NCBI GenBank assembly: GCA_026712715.1
Contig: JAPOPW010000012.1
Span: 62,001-126,000, forward strand
From: Immundisolibacterales bacterium
GTDB lineage: Bacteria; Pseudomonadota; Gammaproteobacteria; HK1
Direction of reading: 5' to 3'
DNA length: 64,000 nucleotides
Shown here: one piece after another, positions 18,173 to 26,874 of the stretch
Numbering within the stretch: the stretch's first letter is position 1
Layout of the letters: each line of letters opens with the position of its first letter
Program-made: the position numbers and the translations under genes
The notes under the pieces: model-generated
What the model was told of the DNA's origin: nothing
Seen by the model: the letters and a program-made list of their open reading frames with translations, nothing else
The model's database searches: none

Positions 18173-19063
18173 TCATCGACGCCGGGCGCCGCGCCAGCCC
18201 TCGGCCGGGCGATCGAACCAGACGTGGACCTGACCGGTGCCGGCCGCGTTCTCGTACTCGCTGAACCGCCTCCCGATCGCGGCGCATTCGCGCCCGCCGA
18301 GGGCGGCCACCATCATCAGGTAGTGCCCGAACATGCCCTCGGGTCGATGCGGCCGGTACGCATCCATCGTGTCGATCGCCGCGGCGTGGTCGCCCGCCGA
18401 CCACCAGGCGAGCCGTTCGAGGTCGGCCGCCCGCGCCTCGGGGGTACGCACGTGCACGGGGTCGGCGGACTCGTGCCGGCGCAGCTCGGCGAGCGGCCAG
18501 AAGCGGTGGCTCAGGCCCCCGCTCGCGAGCAGCACCACCCGCTCCTGCGACCCTTCGACGGCGCGGGCGAGCGCCGAACCCACGGCGAGGAAATCCCCGT
18601 CCCGCGCGGTCTGGCAGATGCTGACGGAGATCCAGCGCTCGCCGCGATCGAGGTAGTGGGCGAGATTGACGGTCGGGTAGTGGATGGGAAGGTGCTCGTC
18701 GTCGACCGCGACGCAGGGTACCCCGGCATCCTCCCGCACCGCTTGTGCGATTCTTCTCCCGAGCGGCCGGTTCCCGGCGAGGTCGTAGGGGAGGCTCCGG
18801 ATGCCGCGGGGGAGCTCGTCGGAGGTGTAGCGGCCGCTCCGCCCCTCCTGCGCGGTGACCGCGAACTCGACGGTGGTGAACCAGTGGGTATCGAAGACGA
18901 TGAAGGTGTCGGGTCGAAGCTCGTCGAGGACCTCGCGGCGCAGCCGTTCGAGCCCCGGGACGAGACTCGATTCACGCCCTTCGTTGAGCGCGAGCCGGAC
19001 CTTCTTCGGAAGCATGATGGTCGGAACGTGCGACAGCAGCCCCGCGCCCGCAATCTCGCCCAT
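18173..19063 (-). CDS. LigB-type (class III) extradiol ring-cleavage dioxygenase
   Basis: 296 aa from the ATG at 19063. The annotated frame extends upstream to 19222, but the upstream residues are low-complexity. The protein begins with the LigB-family pattern GAGLLSHVPTIMLPK; His12 and His60 (FDTHWF) are candidate Fe(II) ligands, and His124/His128 lie in DDEHLPIHYPTVNL. These enzymes cleave catecholic rings next to the hydroxyls using non-haem iron. The C-terminal MFGHYLMMVAALGG fits the family. Neighbouring enoyl-CoA hydratase, SDR and enol-lactonase-like genes suggest aromatic catabolism. Confidence 0.87.
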   Translation of the reverse strand: MGEIAGAGLLSHVPTIMLPKKVRLALNEGRESSLVPGLERLRREVLDELRPDTFIVFDTHWFTTVEFAVTAQEGRSGRYTSDELPRGIRSLPYDLAGNRPLGRRIAQAVREDAGVPCVAVDDEHLPIHYPTVNLAHYLDRGERWISVSICQTARDGDFLAVGSALARAVEGSQERVVLLASGGLSHRFWPLAELRRHESADPVHVRTPEARAADLERLAWWSAGDHAAAIDTMDAYRPHRPEGMFGHYLMMVAALGGRECAAIGRRFSEYENAAGTGQVHVWFDRPAEGWRGARRR

Positions 19064-19349
19064 GGTTGCCTTCGCGTTCCCTTCGCCGAGTGCCGGCCCG
19101 TATCCGTCATCGCCGCCCGCGTTCTCCCGCGGGCGCAGGAAACCGCCCTCGCCACCCTCCGTCCGCGGCGGCGAGCCGCGCGGCCGGCGAGCCCGGTCGA
19201 TGGACGTCTCGTTCCGCCGCAAACTACCATGCCGCCGCCGGATGAAGGGGCATCGCGCGCTTCGCGGCGATCCGGCCGGAACCCGCGGACGCTCGACCGG
19301 AACGGGCGGTGCCGGCAGCGCGATTGCGAATCGGATCGAGGGGACGAGG

Positions 19350-19856
19350 ATGAGTGAGCTGCCGATCTACGTGCTGGAACGCGAGTTCGCCGCGCCACGC
19401 GAGCTCGTCTGGAGGGCCTGGACCGATCCCGTTCTGCTGCCGCGCTGGTACGGACCGGGGGCGGAGACCGTCGTCCATCGACTCGACCTCGAGCCGGGGG
19501 GCCTGTGGCTCCTCGAGATGCGATGGGGCGGCAACTCCCACTACCAGCGGGTCGAGTACGTTGAAGTGGAGCCGCCCGGACGCCTCGTCTGGCTGCACTC
19601 CGTCGCGGACGCCGACTGGAGCGTCGTCGCCAATCCCATGATGGCGGACTGGCCGCGGGTGCTGCGCACGGCGGTGACGTTCGAAGAGGCGGACGGTCGG
19701 ACGAAGATGCGCTTCACCTGGGTTCCGGAGAACGCGAACGGGGCGGAGGTTGCCTGCTTTGCCGCCGCGATGGGCGGCATGGACAAGGGCTGGAGCACCG
19801 GAATGGAAAAGATCGCGGAGCTGCTGGTGGAACTCGAGGCCGGGCCGAACGCCTGA
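19350..19856 (+). CDS. SRPBCC/AHSA1-family protein
   Basis: 168 aa START-like (AHSA1) domain starting YVLEREFAAPRELVWRAWTD, with the typical W-x-P-rich pattern PRWYGPGAETVVHRLDLEPGG and the C-terminal GWSTGMEKIAELL. Such proteins bind hydrophobic ligands or act as small lyases/cyclases, often near ring-cleavage genes. GAGG overlaps just upstream of the ATG at 19350. It is divergent from the LigB-like gene, with a 286-nt gap in which I see no gene. Confidence 0.88.
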   Translation: MSELPIYVLEREFAAPRELVWRAWTDPVLLPRWYGPGAETVVHRLDLEPGGLWLLEMRWGGNSHYQRVEYVEVEPPGRLVWLHSVADADWSVVANPMMADWPRVLRTAVTFEEADGRTKMRFTWVPENANGAEVACFAAAMGGMDKGWSTGMEKIAELLVELEAGPNA

Positions 19857-19863
19857 CCCGCAC

Positions 19864-19881
19864 CGGCCGAAGGTCCGGCCG
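19864..19881. terminator. Hairpin between convergent genes
   Basis: CGGCCG at 19864-19869 and 19876-19881 form a 6-bp stem with a 6-nt loop, 8 nt after the SRPBCC stop and upstream of the convergent hydrolase end. No T-run. Confidence 0.35.
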
Positions 19882-20057
19882 CTCAACTCGATGTGCTGCC
19901 TGCCGCCCGTTCGGCGGTGAGCGGGCCGGTCTCGCGCCGATCCCTCCACCGTGTCAACCGCGGCGGTTTCGCGTTCCGGTCTTCGAACCTTCGTACCCCG
20001 AAGGGCCGTCCGGTTCCAAGAGGGGGCGGGCGGGCGCGGGGGCGGAAAGCGGCCCGC

Positions 20058-20855
20058 TCAGACCTGTTTCGCAAGGAAGGTTCGCACGAGCGCGTTGAAG
20101 CGTTCGGGGTGCTCCAGGCTCGCGAGGTGACGGGCCGGGGTCAGCCACTCGAGCTCCGCGTTCGGGATGAGGCGCGCCATCTTCTCCGTCACCTCCCGCG
20201 GCGCGCCCGGGTCTTCCGGGGTGCCGATGACCAGGGTCGGGGCGGCGATCCGCGATAGCCGCGGGGTGGTGTGCAGGTGGCACATCGCCTCGACCGCGGC
20301 GGCGAAGCTCTGCGGCGGGAACCGCCGGATCGCCTCCGCCATGTAGCGGTAGCCCGGAGGTTGGCGGGCCACCGCTTCGTCGGTGAACCAGCGGGCCATC
20401 AACGTCGCGTGCAGGGGCTCGATTCCTTCCGCGACGCCCTGCCGGGCCCGCTCGCGCCACAGCGCGACCTGCTCGTCGCCGTACTCGCACGTGGTGTTGA
20501 CGAGGATGAGCGACTCGATTCGCTCCGGGTAGGCGAGCGCGAACGTCTGCGCGATCTGTCCGCCGAGCGAGACGCCGCAGAAGTGCACCCGGTCGATGCC
20601 GAGCGCATCCTGGAGTCCGGCGACGTCGGCGGCCAGCATCTCGAGGCGATACGGCCCGGGTGGCGCGTCGCTTCGCGCGTGGCCGCGGGTGTCGTAGCGG
20701 AGCACGCGCAAGCCCTCGAAGGCGTCGAGGTGCCGGTCCCAGTAGTGGAGGTCGCTCCCGAAGCAGTGGTTGAGGCAGGCGACCGGCGCCCCTTCCGGCC
20801 CGGTGAGCTCGTAAGCCATCCGGATCTCGCCCACGTCGATTCGCCCGGTCGTCAT
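20058..20855 (-). CDS. Alpha/beta hydrolase, 3-oxoadipate enol-lactonase-like
   Basis: 265 aa with the alpha/beta-hydrolase catalytic set: nucleophile Ser96 in GVSLGG, acid Asp215 in GTPEDPG and His243 in PARHLASLEHPERFN. The N-terminal region (LNHCFGSDLHYWD and RYDTRGHARSDAPPG) follows the pattern of PcaD-type enol-lactone hydrolases. In those pathways it opens a lactone formed after ring cleavage, which fits the nearby LigB-type dioxygenase, but the family also contains many esterases. Confidence 0.87.
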   Translation of the reverse strand: MTTGRIDVGEIRMAYELTGPEGAPVACLNHCFGSDLHYWDRHLDAFEGLRVLRYDTRGHARSDAPPGPYRLEMLAADVAGLQDALGIDRVHFCGVSLGGQIAQTFALAYPERIESLILVNTTCEYGDEQVALWRERARQGVAEGIEPLHATLMARWFTDEAVARQPPGYRYMAEAIRRFPPQSFAAAVEAMCHLHTTPRLSRIAAPTLVIGTPEDPGAPREVTEKMARLIPNAELEWLTPARHLASLEHPERFNALVRTFLAKQV

Positions 20856-20996
20856 CCCGTCTCCACTCCGCCGTCGTCCGTCAACTCATGATCCCCCGGA
20901 GCCGCACGCGGGGGAGGCAACGCCCGTTTCCCGCCACGAGGCCGGGTTTCGCGCAAGGTGGCCGCAAGTCCAATTTCGCGGGTCGGACGTCATTGC

Positions 20997-21650
20997 CTAC
21001 CAGGGGTGCTCGCGGCCTTCCCAGGTCCAGAAGCGGCCGTGGCCGGAAGCGTCGAGGCCGGCCATGAGGTCGAAGATTCCGCCGGCGCTCGCCTCCACCG
21101 AGACCGCGGCGTTGCGCCCGCCCATGTCGGTGCGGACCCACCCGGGATGGATGACGACCGCAAGGCACCCGCGCTCGCGCCAGCCTGCCTCGCGCGCCCG
21201 GAACGCATCGTTGAGCGCGGCCTTGGAGTCGCCGTACTTGCCGAGGCTCTTCGTCGAGCCGCGTCGGGCCCCCATCATGCTGGTGACGAGGGCGATCTTG
21301 CGCTGCTCGCTCCGGCGCACCGCGTCCATCAACGCCTCCGCGACCTCGATCGGCGCCTCGGCGTTGATCCGGTTGACGGTGGCGGCTCGCATGCCCCGCC
21401 CGTAGACGCCGGCGTTGTGGATGAGGACGTCGACGGCCTCGCCGTCGAGCGCGTCCCCGAGCGCGCGCTGCTGTGCGCGGTCCGTCACCTCGAGCCCGTG
21501 CAGGTGCACGTCGCCCGCGACTTCCCCGAGCGCTCCCGGGCGCTCCGGGGTGCGGGTGGTCGCGTGCACCCGCCACCCCGCGCTCGCGTACCGTTCGACG
21601 AGTCCGAGGCCGATGCCCCGGCTCGCCCCGATGATTGCCGCGGTGGGCAT
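20997..21650 (-). CDS. Short-chain dehydrogenase (C-factor/CsgA-like)
   Basis: 217 aa SDR with an N-terminal IGASRGIG cofactor motif (residues 7-14), IHNAGVYG around residue 80 and a YGDSK active-site Tyr/Lys. HPGWVRTDMGG follows, typical of the CsgA-like group of small SDRs. The substrate is not predictable. It is divergent from the methyltransferase gene, with only 113 nt between the chosen starts. Confidence 0.88.
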   Translation of the reverse strand: MPTAAIIGASRGIGLGLVERYASAGWRVHATTRTPERPGALGEVAGDVHLHGLEVTDRAQQRALGDALDGEAVDVLIHNAGVYGRGMRAATVNRINAEAPIEVAEALMDAVRRSEQRKIALVTSMMGARRGSTKSLGKYGDSKAALNDAFRAREAGWRERGCLAVVIHPGWVRTDMGGRNAAVSVEASAGGIFDLMAGLDASGHGRFWTWEGREHPW

Positions 21651-21763
21651 GATCGTTCCTCCCTGCCGTGTCCGGCGATGCCGGCGGAGCGCAGACCGAG
21701 CGCCCCGCCGTCCCCATCGTCATTATCATGGACGAAGACGCGGCAACCCGGGGGGCTACCGTC

Positions 21764-22582
21764 ATGATCGATCGGGCTGGCGACGACAGGGCGCTCGGCA
21801 CGTTCACCACGCTGCGGCCGGGCGGACGGGGCCGGACCGGCGGGCCGCTCGGCCGGCGCGCCTTCCTCGGGGCGGCGGGAGCCCTTGCGCTCGGGTGGGC
21901 GGGGTCGGGGTGGAGCGACGCGGACTACGCGCCGGCGCGACGCGGGATGCTGGACGCGATCGCGGACACGACGACCCGCACCGCCGCGAGCACCGGGGTC
22001 GGGGCGATCGATCCGACGGTCATGGCCGCCCTCGACCGGGTCCTCCGGCACGCGTTCGTGCCGCCGGAGATCGAGGGGCTGGCCTACGAGAACCGCCCCC
22101 TCCCCATCGGCCATGGCCAGACGATCTCGCAGCCCTACATCGTCGCCCTCATGACCCATCTGCTCGCGCTCCGCCCCCATCACCGGGTTCTCGAGATCGG
22201 CACCGGTTCCGGGTACCAGGCCGCGGTCCTCGCGGAGCTCGTCGATCGTGTGCACACCATCGAGATCGTCCCCCCGCTCGCCCGCCAGGCGACGGAGCGG
22301 CTGCCGCGCCTCGGCTACGGCAACGTCGACATCCGCCTCGGCGACGGGTACCACGGGTGGCCGGAGGCGGCGCCGTTCGAGGCAATCATCGTCACCGCCG
22401 CGGCCACCCATGTGCCGCCCCCCCTCGTCGCGCAGCTCGCCCCCGGCGGGGCGCTGGTGATCCCGGTCGGCGAGCCTTTCTCCGTGCAGATGCTGCTCCT
22501 CGTTCGCAAGGGGGCGGACGGCGAGGTGACCGTGCGCCAGATCCTTCCGGTGCGATTCGTGCCGCTGACCGGCGGGCACTGA
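21764..22582 (+). CDS. pcm: Protein-L-isoaspartate O-methyltransferase with N-terminal Tat-like leader
   Basis: S-adenosylmethionine-dependent repair enzyme that methylates isoaspartyl residues in damaged proteins. The methyltransferase core shows VLEIGTGSGYQAAVLAEL and the PCMT hallmark IGHGQTISQPYIVALMT. Unlike standard cytoplasmic Pcm, an N-terminal extension of about 70 residues carries RRAFLGAAGALALGWAGSG, which looks like a twin-arginine leader and suggests export. Start choice is uncertain: GTG 21668, ATG 21728 and ATG 21764 are all in frame, and all keep the RR segment. The stop is 9 nt before the next gene, so the two are likely co-transcribed. Confidence 0.85.
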   Translation: MIDRAGDDRALGTFTTLRPGGRGRTGGPLGRRAFLGAAGALALGWAGSGWSDADYAPARRGMLDAIADTTTRTAASTGVGAIDPTVMAALDRVLRHAFVPPEIEGLAYENRPLPIGHGQTISQPYIVALMTHLLALRPHHRVLEIGTGSGYQAAVLAELVDRVHTIEIVPPLARQATERLPRLGYGNVDIRLGDGYHGWPEAAPFEAIIVTAAATHVPPPLVAQLAPGGALVIPVGEPFSVQMLLLVRKGADGEVTVRQILPVRFVPLTGGH

Positions 22583-22591
22583 CCGCCCGCG

Positions 22592-25063
22592 ATGAATGCC
22601 GCGGAGCAACGCGCCCCCGGCGTCTTGCTGCTCGCGGCGGTGGCGCTGCTCTCGGCCGCCGCCCTTGGCTACGAGATCCTCCTGACGCGGCTCCTCGCGA
22701 TCGTCCAGTGGCACCACTTCGCGTTCATGGTGATCAGCATCGCCCTCCTCGGGTTCGGGGCGAGCGGCGCGTTCCTGCTGGTCGCGGGCGAACGGATCCG
22801 GCTTTCCGTCGGGCCCTTCGTCGCGCTCGCGGCCCTCGCGTTCGGGGTCGCCGCCCCGGCCTGCTTCGCGATCGCGCAGCACGTCCCCTTCAACGTGCTC
22901 GAGCTTCCCTGGTCGTTGCGCCCGCTCGGCTCGCTGTTCCTCATCGAGCTTCTCCTCGCCCTTCCGTTCTTCATCGCGGCGACCGCGATCGGGCGCGCCC
23001 TCATCGTCTTCGGGAGCAGCCTTTCGCGCGTCTACGCGGCGGACCTCGCCGGCGCCGGGGGCGGAGCGCTGGCCGCGGTGGGACTGCTCCATCTCCTCCC
23101 GCCGGATCGGACCCTCGACGGCCTCGGAGCGATGGCGGCCGTCGCGGCCGGGCTCGCGGCCCTGCGCGCTGCGCACATCGCCCGGTGGACGCTGCTCGCG
23201 AACGCGGCCGCCCTCATCGTGGTGCTGGCCGTCGATCCGGGCTGGGGGGAGCTTCGGATCTCGCCCTTCAAGCCCCTTCCGCAGGCGCTTCGGGTGACCG
23301 GGGCCAAGCCCGCCGAGAGCCGCTCCGGCCCCCTCGGCCTGGTGAGCGCGGTCGAGAACGAGAAGGTGCCGCTTCGATGGGCGCCGGGCTTGAGCCTCCT
23401 TGCCCGGGCGCCGGTGCCGGAGCAGGTGGCCCTCTTCGTCGATGCCGACGGGCCGACCGCGATCGTGCGCCACCGCCCGGGAAGCCCGCCGCCCGCCTAT
23501 CTCGGCGACCTCACCTCGGCCCTTCCCTACCACCTTCTCGAGCGCCCGCGGGTGCTGGTGCTGGGGGCGGGGGGCGGGATCGCGGTGCTCCAGGCGCTCG
23601 GGGGCGGGGCGCGTTCGGTGGATGCGGTCGAGCTCCAGCCGGACCTCGTCGCGATCACCCGGGATCGCTACTCCGGATTCTCCGGAGACGTGTACGGGCA
23701 CCCCACCGTCAAGCTCCACGTCGCCGATCCGCGCGCATTCGTCGAAGCGGGACGCGGGGAGGGCTTCGACCTCATCGCGGTGGATGCGCTCGGCGCGAGC
23801 CCGTCGGGGCTGCACGCGCTCGAAGAGGAACGGCTCCTCACCGTGGAGTCGATGCGGGCCATGCTCGCGCGTCTTTCGCCGCACGGGCTGCTGGCCGTCA
23901 CCGGCTGGGCCCAGCTTCCCCCGCGGGGCGGGCCGAGGGGGTTCGCGACCCTGGTCGACGCCCTCCGAACGGAAGGGATCGAGCCCGCGGCACGGCACCT
24001 CGCCTGGATCCGGAGCTGGAACACGAGCACCCTCGTCGCGAGCCGGTCGCCGCTCACGGAAGCACGGACCGCGGCCGTCCGCGACTTCGCCCGCGCGCGC
24101 GCCTTCGACCTCGTCCACGTGCCGGGGATCGAAGCCGGCGAATCCAACCGCTTCAACGTGCTGGAGCGCCCCTGGTTCCACGAGGCGGCGGCGCGCCTGC
24201 TCGGTCCCGAGCGCGAGAGATTCGTGCGCGGCTACAAGTTCGACATCCGCCCCGCGACCGACGATCGGCCCTACCTCTGGAGCTTCTTCCGGTGGGCGCA
24301 CGCACCCGAGGTCCTCGCCCTCAGCCGGGAGGGCGGAAGCGGACTCCTCGCGGTCGGCTATCTCGCCCTTCCCGTCACCCTCGTCCAGGCCGCCGTCGCG
24401 AGCGCGGCCCTCATCCTTGTCCCCCTGCTCCTCGTTCGCCGCCGCGGGGGGCGAAGCGGCACGGCGCGGCGCCCGGTGACGCTCGGCGGATTCTTCTGCC
24501 TCGGCCTCGCGTTCCTCATGATGGAGATCGCCTTCATCGGCCGGTTCACGGTGATCCTGAGCCACCCGCTGCATGCGCTCGTGGTGGTGCTCGCGGCGTT
24601 CCTCGTCTTCGCAGGAGTCGGGAGCTGGCTCGCGGGCCGGCGCGGGACCGGCGACTCGGGCAACTCGGGATCGATCACCCTTCCGGTCGCCGGCATCGTC
24701 GCGCTCGCGGCGGCCGCCATCGCCGCCCTCCCGCACCTCACGAGCTGGCTGCTCGGTTCATCGCCGGGCACCCGCATCGCGGCCGCCATCGTCCTCGTCG
24801 CGCCGCTCGCGACCCTCATGGGGATGCCCTTTCCCCGAGCCCTCGCCCGACTGCGCCGCCTGGACCCCGCGCTCGTCCCGTGGGCGTGGGGAGTCAACGG
24901 CTGCGCGTCGGTCGTCGGTGCGGTGCTCGCGACTCTGATCGCGGTCCACCAGGGCCAGGCGTTCGTCATCGCCGCGGCCGCCCTCCTCTATGCCGCGGCC
25001 GCCGTCGCCTGCGGCCGGATGGGGAGGGAATCGCGGAACCGGGAGGGATCCTCGCGCGGCTGA
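22592..25063 (+). CDS. Polytopic membrane protein with spermidine-synthase-like domain
   Basis: 823 aa. N-terminal hydrophobic helices (about residues 10-220) and C-terminal helices (about 590-810) flank a soluble Rossmann-type domain. That domain contains RVLVLGAGGGIAVLQAL, then VDAVELQPDLVAI and DLIAVDALGA, the layout of spermidine synthase/SAM methyltransferase folds. Similar fused proteins are known but poorly characterised, and true aminopropyltransferase activity is not implied. It directly follows the exported-type Pcm gene, so a link with envelope protein repair or modification is possible. Confidence 0.8.
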   Translation: MNAAEQRAPGVLLLAAVALLSAAALGYEILLTRLLAIVQWHHFAFMVISIALLGFGASGAFLLVAGERIRLSVGPFVALAALAFGVAAPACFAIAQHVPFNVLELPWSLRPLGSLFLIELLLALPFFIAATAIGRALIVFGSSLSRVYAADLAGAGGGALAAVGLLHLLPPDRTLDGLGAMAAVAAGLAALRAAHIARWTLLANAAALIVVLAVDPGWGELRISPFKPLPQALRVTGAKPAESRSGPLGLVSAVENEKVPLRWAPGLSLLARAPVPEQVALFVDADGPTAIVRHRPGSPPPAYLGDLTSALPYHLLERPRVLVLGAGGGIAVLQALGGGARSVDAVELQPDLVAITRDRYSGFSGDVYGHPTVKLHVADPRAFVEAGRGEGFDLIAVDALGASPSGLHALEEERLLTVESMRAMLARLSPHGLLAVTGWAQLPPRGGPRGFATLVDALRTEGIEPAARHLAWIRSWNTSTLVASRSPLTEARTAAVRDFARARAFDLVHVPGIEAGESNRFNVLERPWFHEAAARLLGPERERFVRGYKFDIRPATDDRPYLWSFFRWAHAPEVLALSREGGSGLLAVGYLALPVTLVQAAVASAALILVPLLLVRRRGGRSGTARRPVTLGGFFCLGLAFLMMEIAFIGRFTVILSHPLHALVVVLAAFLVFAGVGSWLAGRRGTGDSGNSGSITLPVAGIVALAAAAIAALPHLTSWLLGSSPGTRIAAAIVLVAPLATLMGMPFPRALARLRRLDPALVPWAWGVNGCASVVGAVLATLIAVHQGQAFVIAAAALLYAAAAVACGRMGRESRNREGSSRG

Positions 25064-25101
25064 AGTGGTGCCCGCCGCGCGGCGCAGGGAGGGCCGCGGG
25101 T

Positions 25102-25119
25102 CGGCCGGCACGCCGGCCG
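25102..25119. terminator. Hairpin between convergent genes
   Basis: CGGCCGG (25102-25108) and CCGGCCG (25113-25119) form a perfect 7-bp stem with a 4-nt loop, 38 nt past the membrane-protein stop and just before the convergent FKBP gene end. Likely bidirectional; no T-run. Confidence 0.45.
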
Positions 25120-25144
25120 CGCCGACCGACCGGATCGCCGCGGT

Positions 25145-25885
25145 TCAGTTCGCCGACTTGATCTCGAGGAGCTCGATCTCGAAGTGCAGCACCTGGTTCG
25201 GGCCGATGGCGCCGCCGGCTCCCTGCTCCCCGTAGGCGAGCGCGGCGGGGATCCATACCTCCCAGTGCGACCCTTGCGGCATTGCCTGCAGCGCGAGCTG
25301 CCAGCCGGGAATGACGCCGCCCAGGGTGAACTCGGCCGGCTCGCCGCGCTGGTAGGAGCTGTCGAACTCGGTCCCGTCGAGCAGTCGCCCGCGATAGTGC
25401 ACCACCACCGCGTCCTCGACCGACGGACTCGCCCCTTCGGCGGCGCGCAGGATGCGGTACTGGATCCCGTCCGGCATCTCGACGACCCCTTCGTTCTCGC
25501 GGTTCGAGGCGAGAAACTCCTCACCGGCCGAGAGATTGGCGGCCGCCTGTCGGGCCTGGGCCGCCGTGCGACTCGCCTGAAACTCGGCGTGGGCCGCCTG
25601 CATCTGTTCGTCGCTGAGGCGCGGGCGGCGGCGGTTGAGCACGTCGTCGACGGCGGCCGCGAGCGCCGCCGGGTCGATCTCGAGCAAGCCTTGTCGGCCG
25701 AGGCTCGCTCCGACCTGAAGGCCGATCATGTAGCTCATGCGCTGGACGTTCGACGTGAGGTCGAGGTCGTCCTCGGCGGCCGTCGCCGGCATGCTCGCGG
25801 CGAGCGCGAACCAACCCGCGAGGGGCAGCACGAGCCGGATGCCTGAACAAGAGCGAGGACGCGCGCGTGCGCTGGGAAGATTCAT
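25145..25885 (-). CDS. Exported FKBP-type peptidyl-prolyl isomerase (FkpA/Mip-like)
   Basis: 246 aa. A signal peptide (about residues 1-37, ending PATAAEDD) precedes an alpha-helical dimerisation region, LTSNVQRMSYMIGLQVGASL, typical of FkpA/Mip. A C-terminal FKBP domain follows: VVVHYRGRLLDGTEFDSSY and IPAALAYGEQGAGG. It assists folding of proteins in the periplasm. It is convergent with the membrane spermidine-synthase-like gene, and the neighbouring exported Pcm makes this a small envelope protein quality-control neighbourhood. Confidence 0.92.
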   Translation of the reverse strand: MNLPSARARPRSCSGIRLVLPLAGWFALAASMPATAAEDDLDLTSNVQRMSYMIGLQVGASLGRQGLLEIDPAALAAAVDDVLNRRRPRLSDEQMQAAHAEFQASRTAAQARQAAANLSAGEEFLASNRENEGVVEMPDGIQYRILRAAEGASPSVEDAVVVHYRGRLLDGTEFDSSYQRGEPAEFTLGGVIPGWQLALQAMPQGSHWEVWIPAALAYGEQGAGGAIGPNQVLHFEIELLEIKSAN

Positions 25886-26210
25886 CGTGGTTCCTCCGCG
25901 TGAGGGTGGGGAGGCGGCCGCATTGCCGCCGTCCGGCAGGGGGATTGCCGGTCCGCTGAAGACCGGGGAAGGACCACGATTGCATCGCCGGCCCGTCGCC
26001 CATCATCGCACGGCGGGCGGGTCGTGCGTCCTTCAGCTCGGCAAGGAGCGAAGCGAGCACGGAGCGGGTACCGATTGCGAGGGCGACGGCATCGTCGCTC
26101 CCCGATCCGACATAGAATCCGTCGATGCCCGTTCCGACTGTCGCCGACCACCCCCGTCGTCTCCACGGAGCTTGCGCACCGGCTGGGGGCGACGGAGTGA
26201 CGATTTCGCC
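25886..26210. other. 325-base divergent gap, no gene seen
   Basis: This separates the divergent FKBP and GAF genes. All frames here look like GC-rich noise. I saw no hairpin, repeat or strong promoter match. Confidence 0.4.
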
Positions 26211-26738
26211 ATGCAGGGAGACGCCGCCGTGAGCCGACCGTCCGACGCCGCCCGCTGGAACCTACTCCTGGACGTGGTCCGGGCATCGGCGCGACCGCAC
26301 CCGCCGGAGCCGGTCTTCGCCTCGATCGATGCCGCGCTGGGGAAGCTCGTCGGGCACAAGCTGTTCACGCTGATGGTCCTCGACCACTCGATCGGCGAGG
26401 CCGAGCGCGTCTACACCAGCGACCCCGTCGCCTATCCGGTCGCCGGGCGCAAGCGGTCGGTCGACACGCCCTGGTTCAAGCAGGTGATACAGGGACGGCA
26501 GCACTACCTCGGCCGGACGCGGGACGACATCCGCTGGGGCTTCGCCGACCACGAGCTCATCGAGCAGCTCGGCTGCCGGTCGATCATCAACGTCCTCGCA
26601 ATCCACGACGACATGGTCGTCGGCTCGGCAAACCTTTTGCACGAGGAGCACCACTACACGGCCGGCGACATCGAGGATTGCCTTCCGTTCGTCCAGTTGC
26701 TCGTCCCCTCATTCCTGTCCCTGGCCGGGGCGAAGTGA
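26211..26738 (+). CDS. GAF-domain protein
   Basis: 175 aa, a single GAF-like small-molecule-binding domain: VGHKLFTLMVLD, a central TPWFKQVIQGRQHYLG segment and CRSIINVLAIHDDMVVGSANLL. No output domain follows, so it may be a stand-alone ligand-binding protein. Starts at ATG 26211 and GTG 26229 are both possible; GGGAG lies upstream of the GTG. The gene stands alone, about 136 nt upstream of the uronate dehydrogenase. Confidence 0.8.
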   Translation: MQGDAAVSRPSDAARWNLLLDVVRASARPHPPEPVFASIDAALGKLVGHKLFTLMVLDHSIGEAERVYTSDPVAYPVAGRKRSVDTPWFKQVIQGRQHYLGRTRDDIRWGFADHELIEQLGCRSIINVLAIHDDMVVGSANLLHEEHHYTAGDIEDCLPFVQLLVPSFLSLAGAK

Positions 26739-26874
26739 ACGTTTCCGGCGTCCGGGGCCTGCGCGCCGTCCCGGTCGTGCCTGCGCCCTGTACCATTCGC
26801 TCCCGCCAGTGGAGGCGCATTCGCGCCTCGGGACGATTCGACCGCGCCACAAACCCGAAGGGAGAGACGAGAGC

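Noticed and set aside
21485-24736. 1083-codon minus-strand frame
   Set aside because: Shadow of the Pcm and membrane protein genes; no domain recognised.
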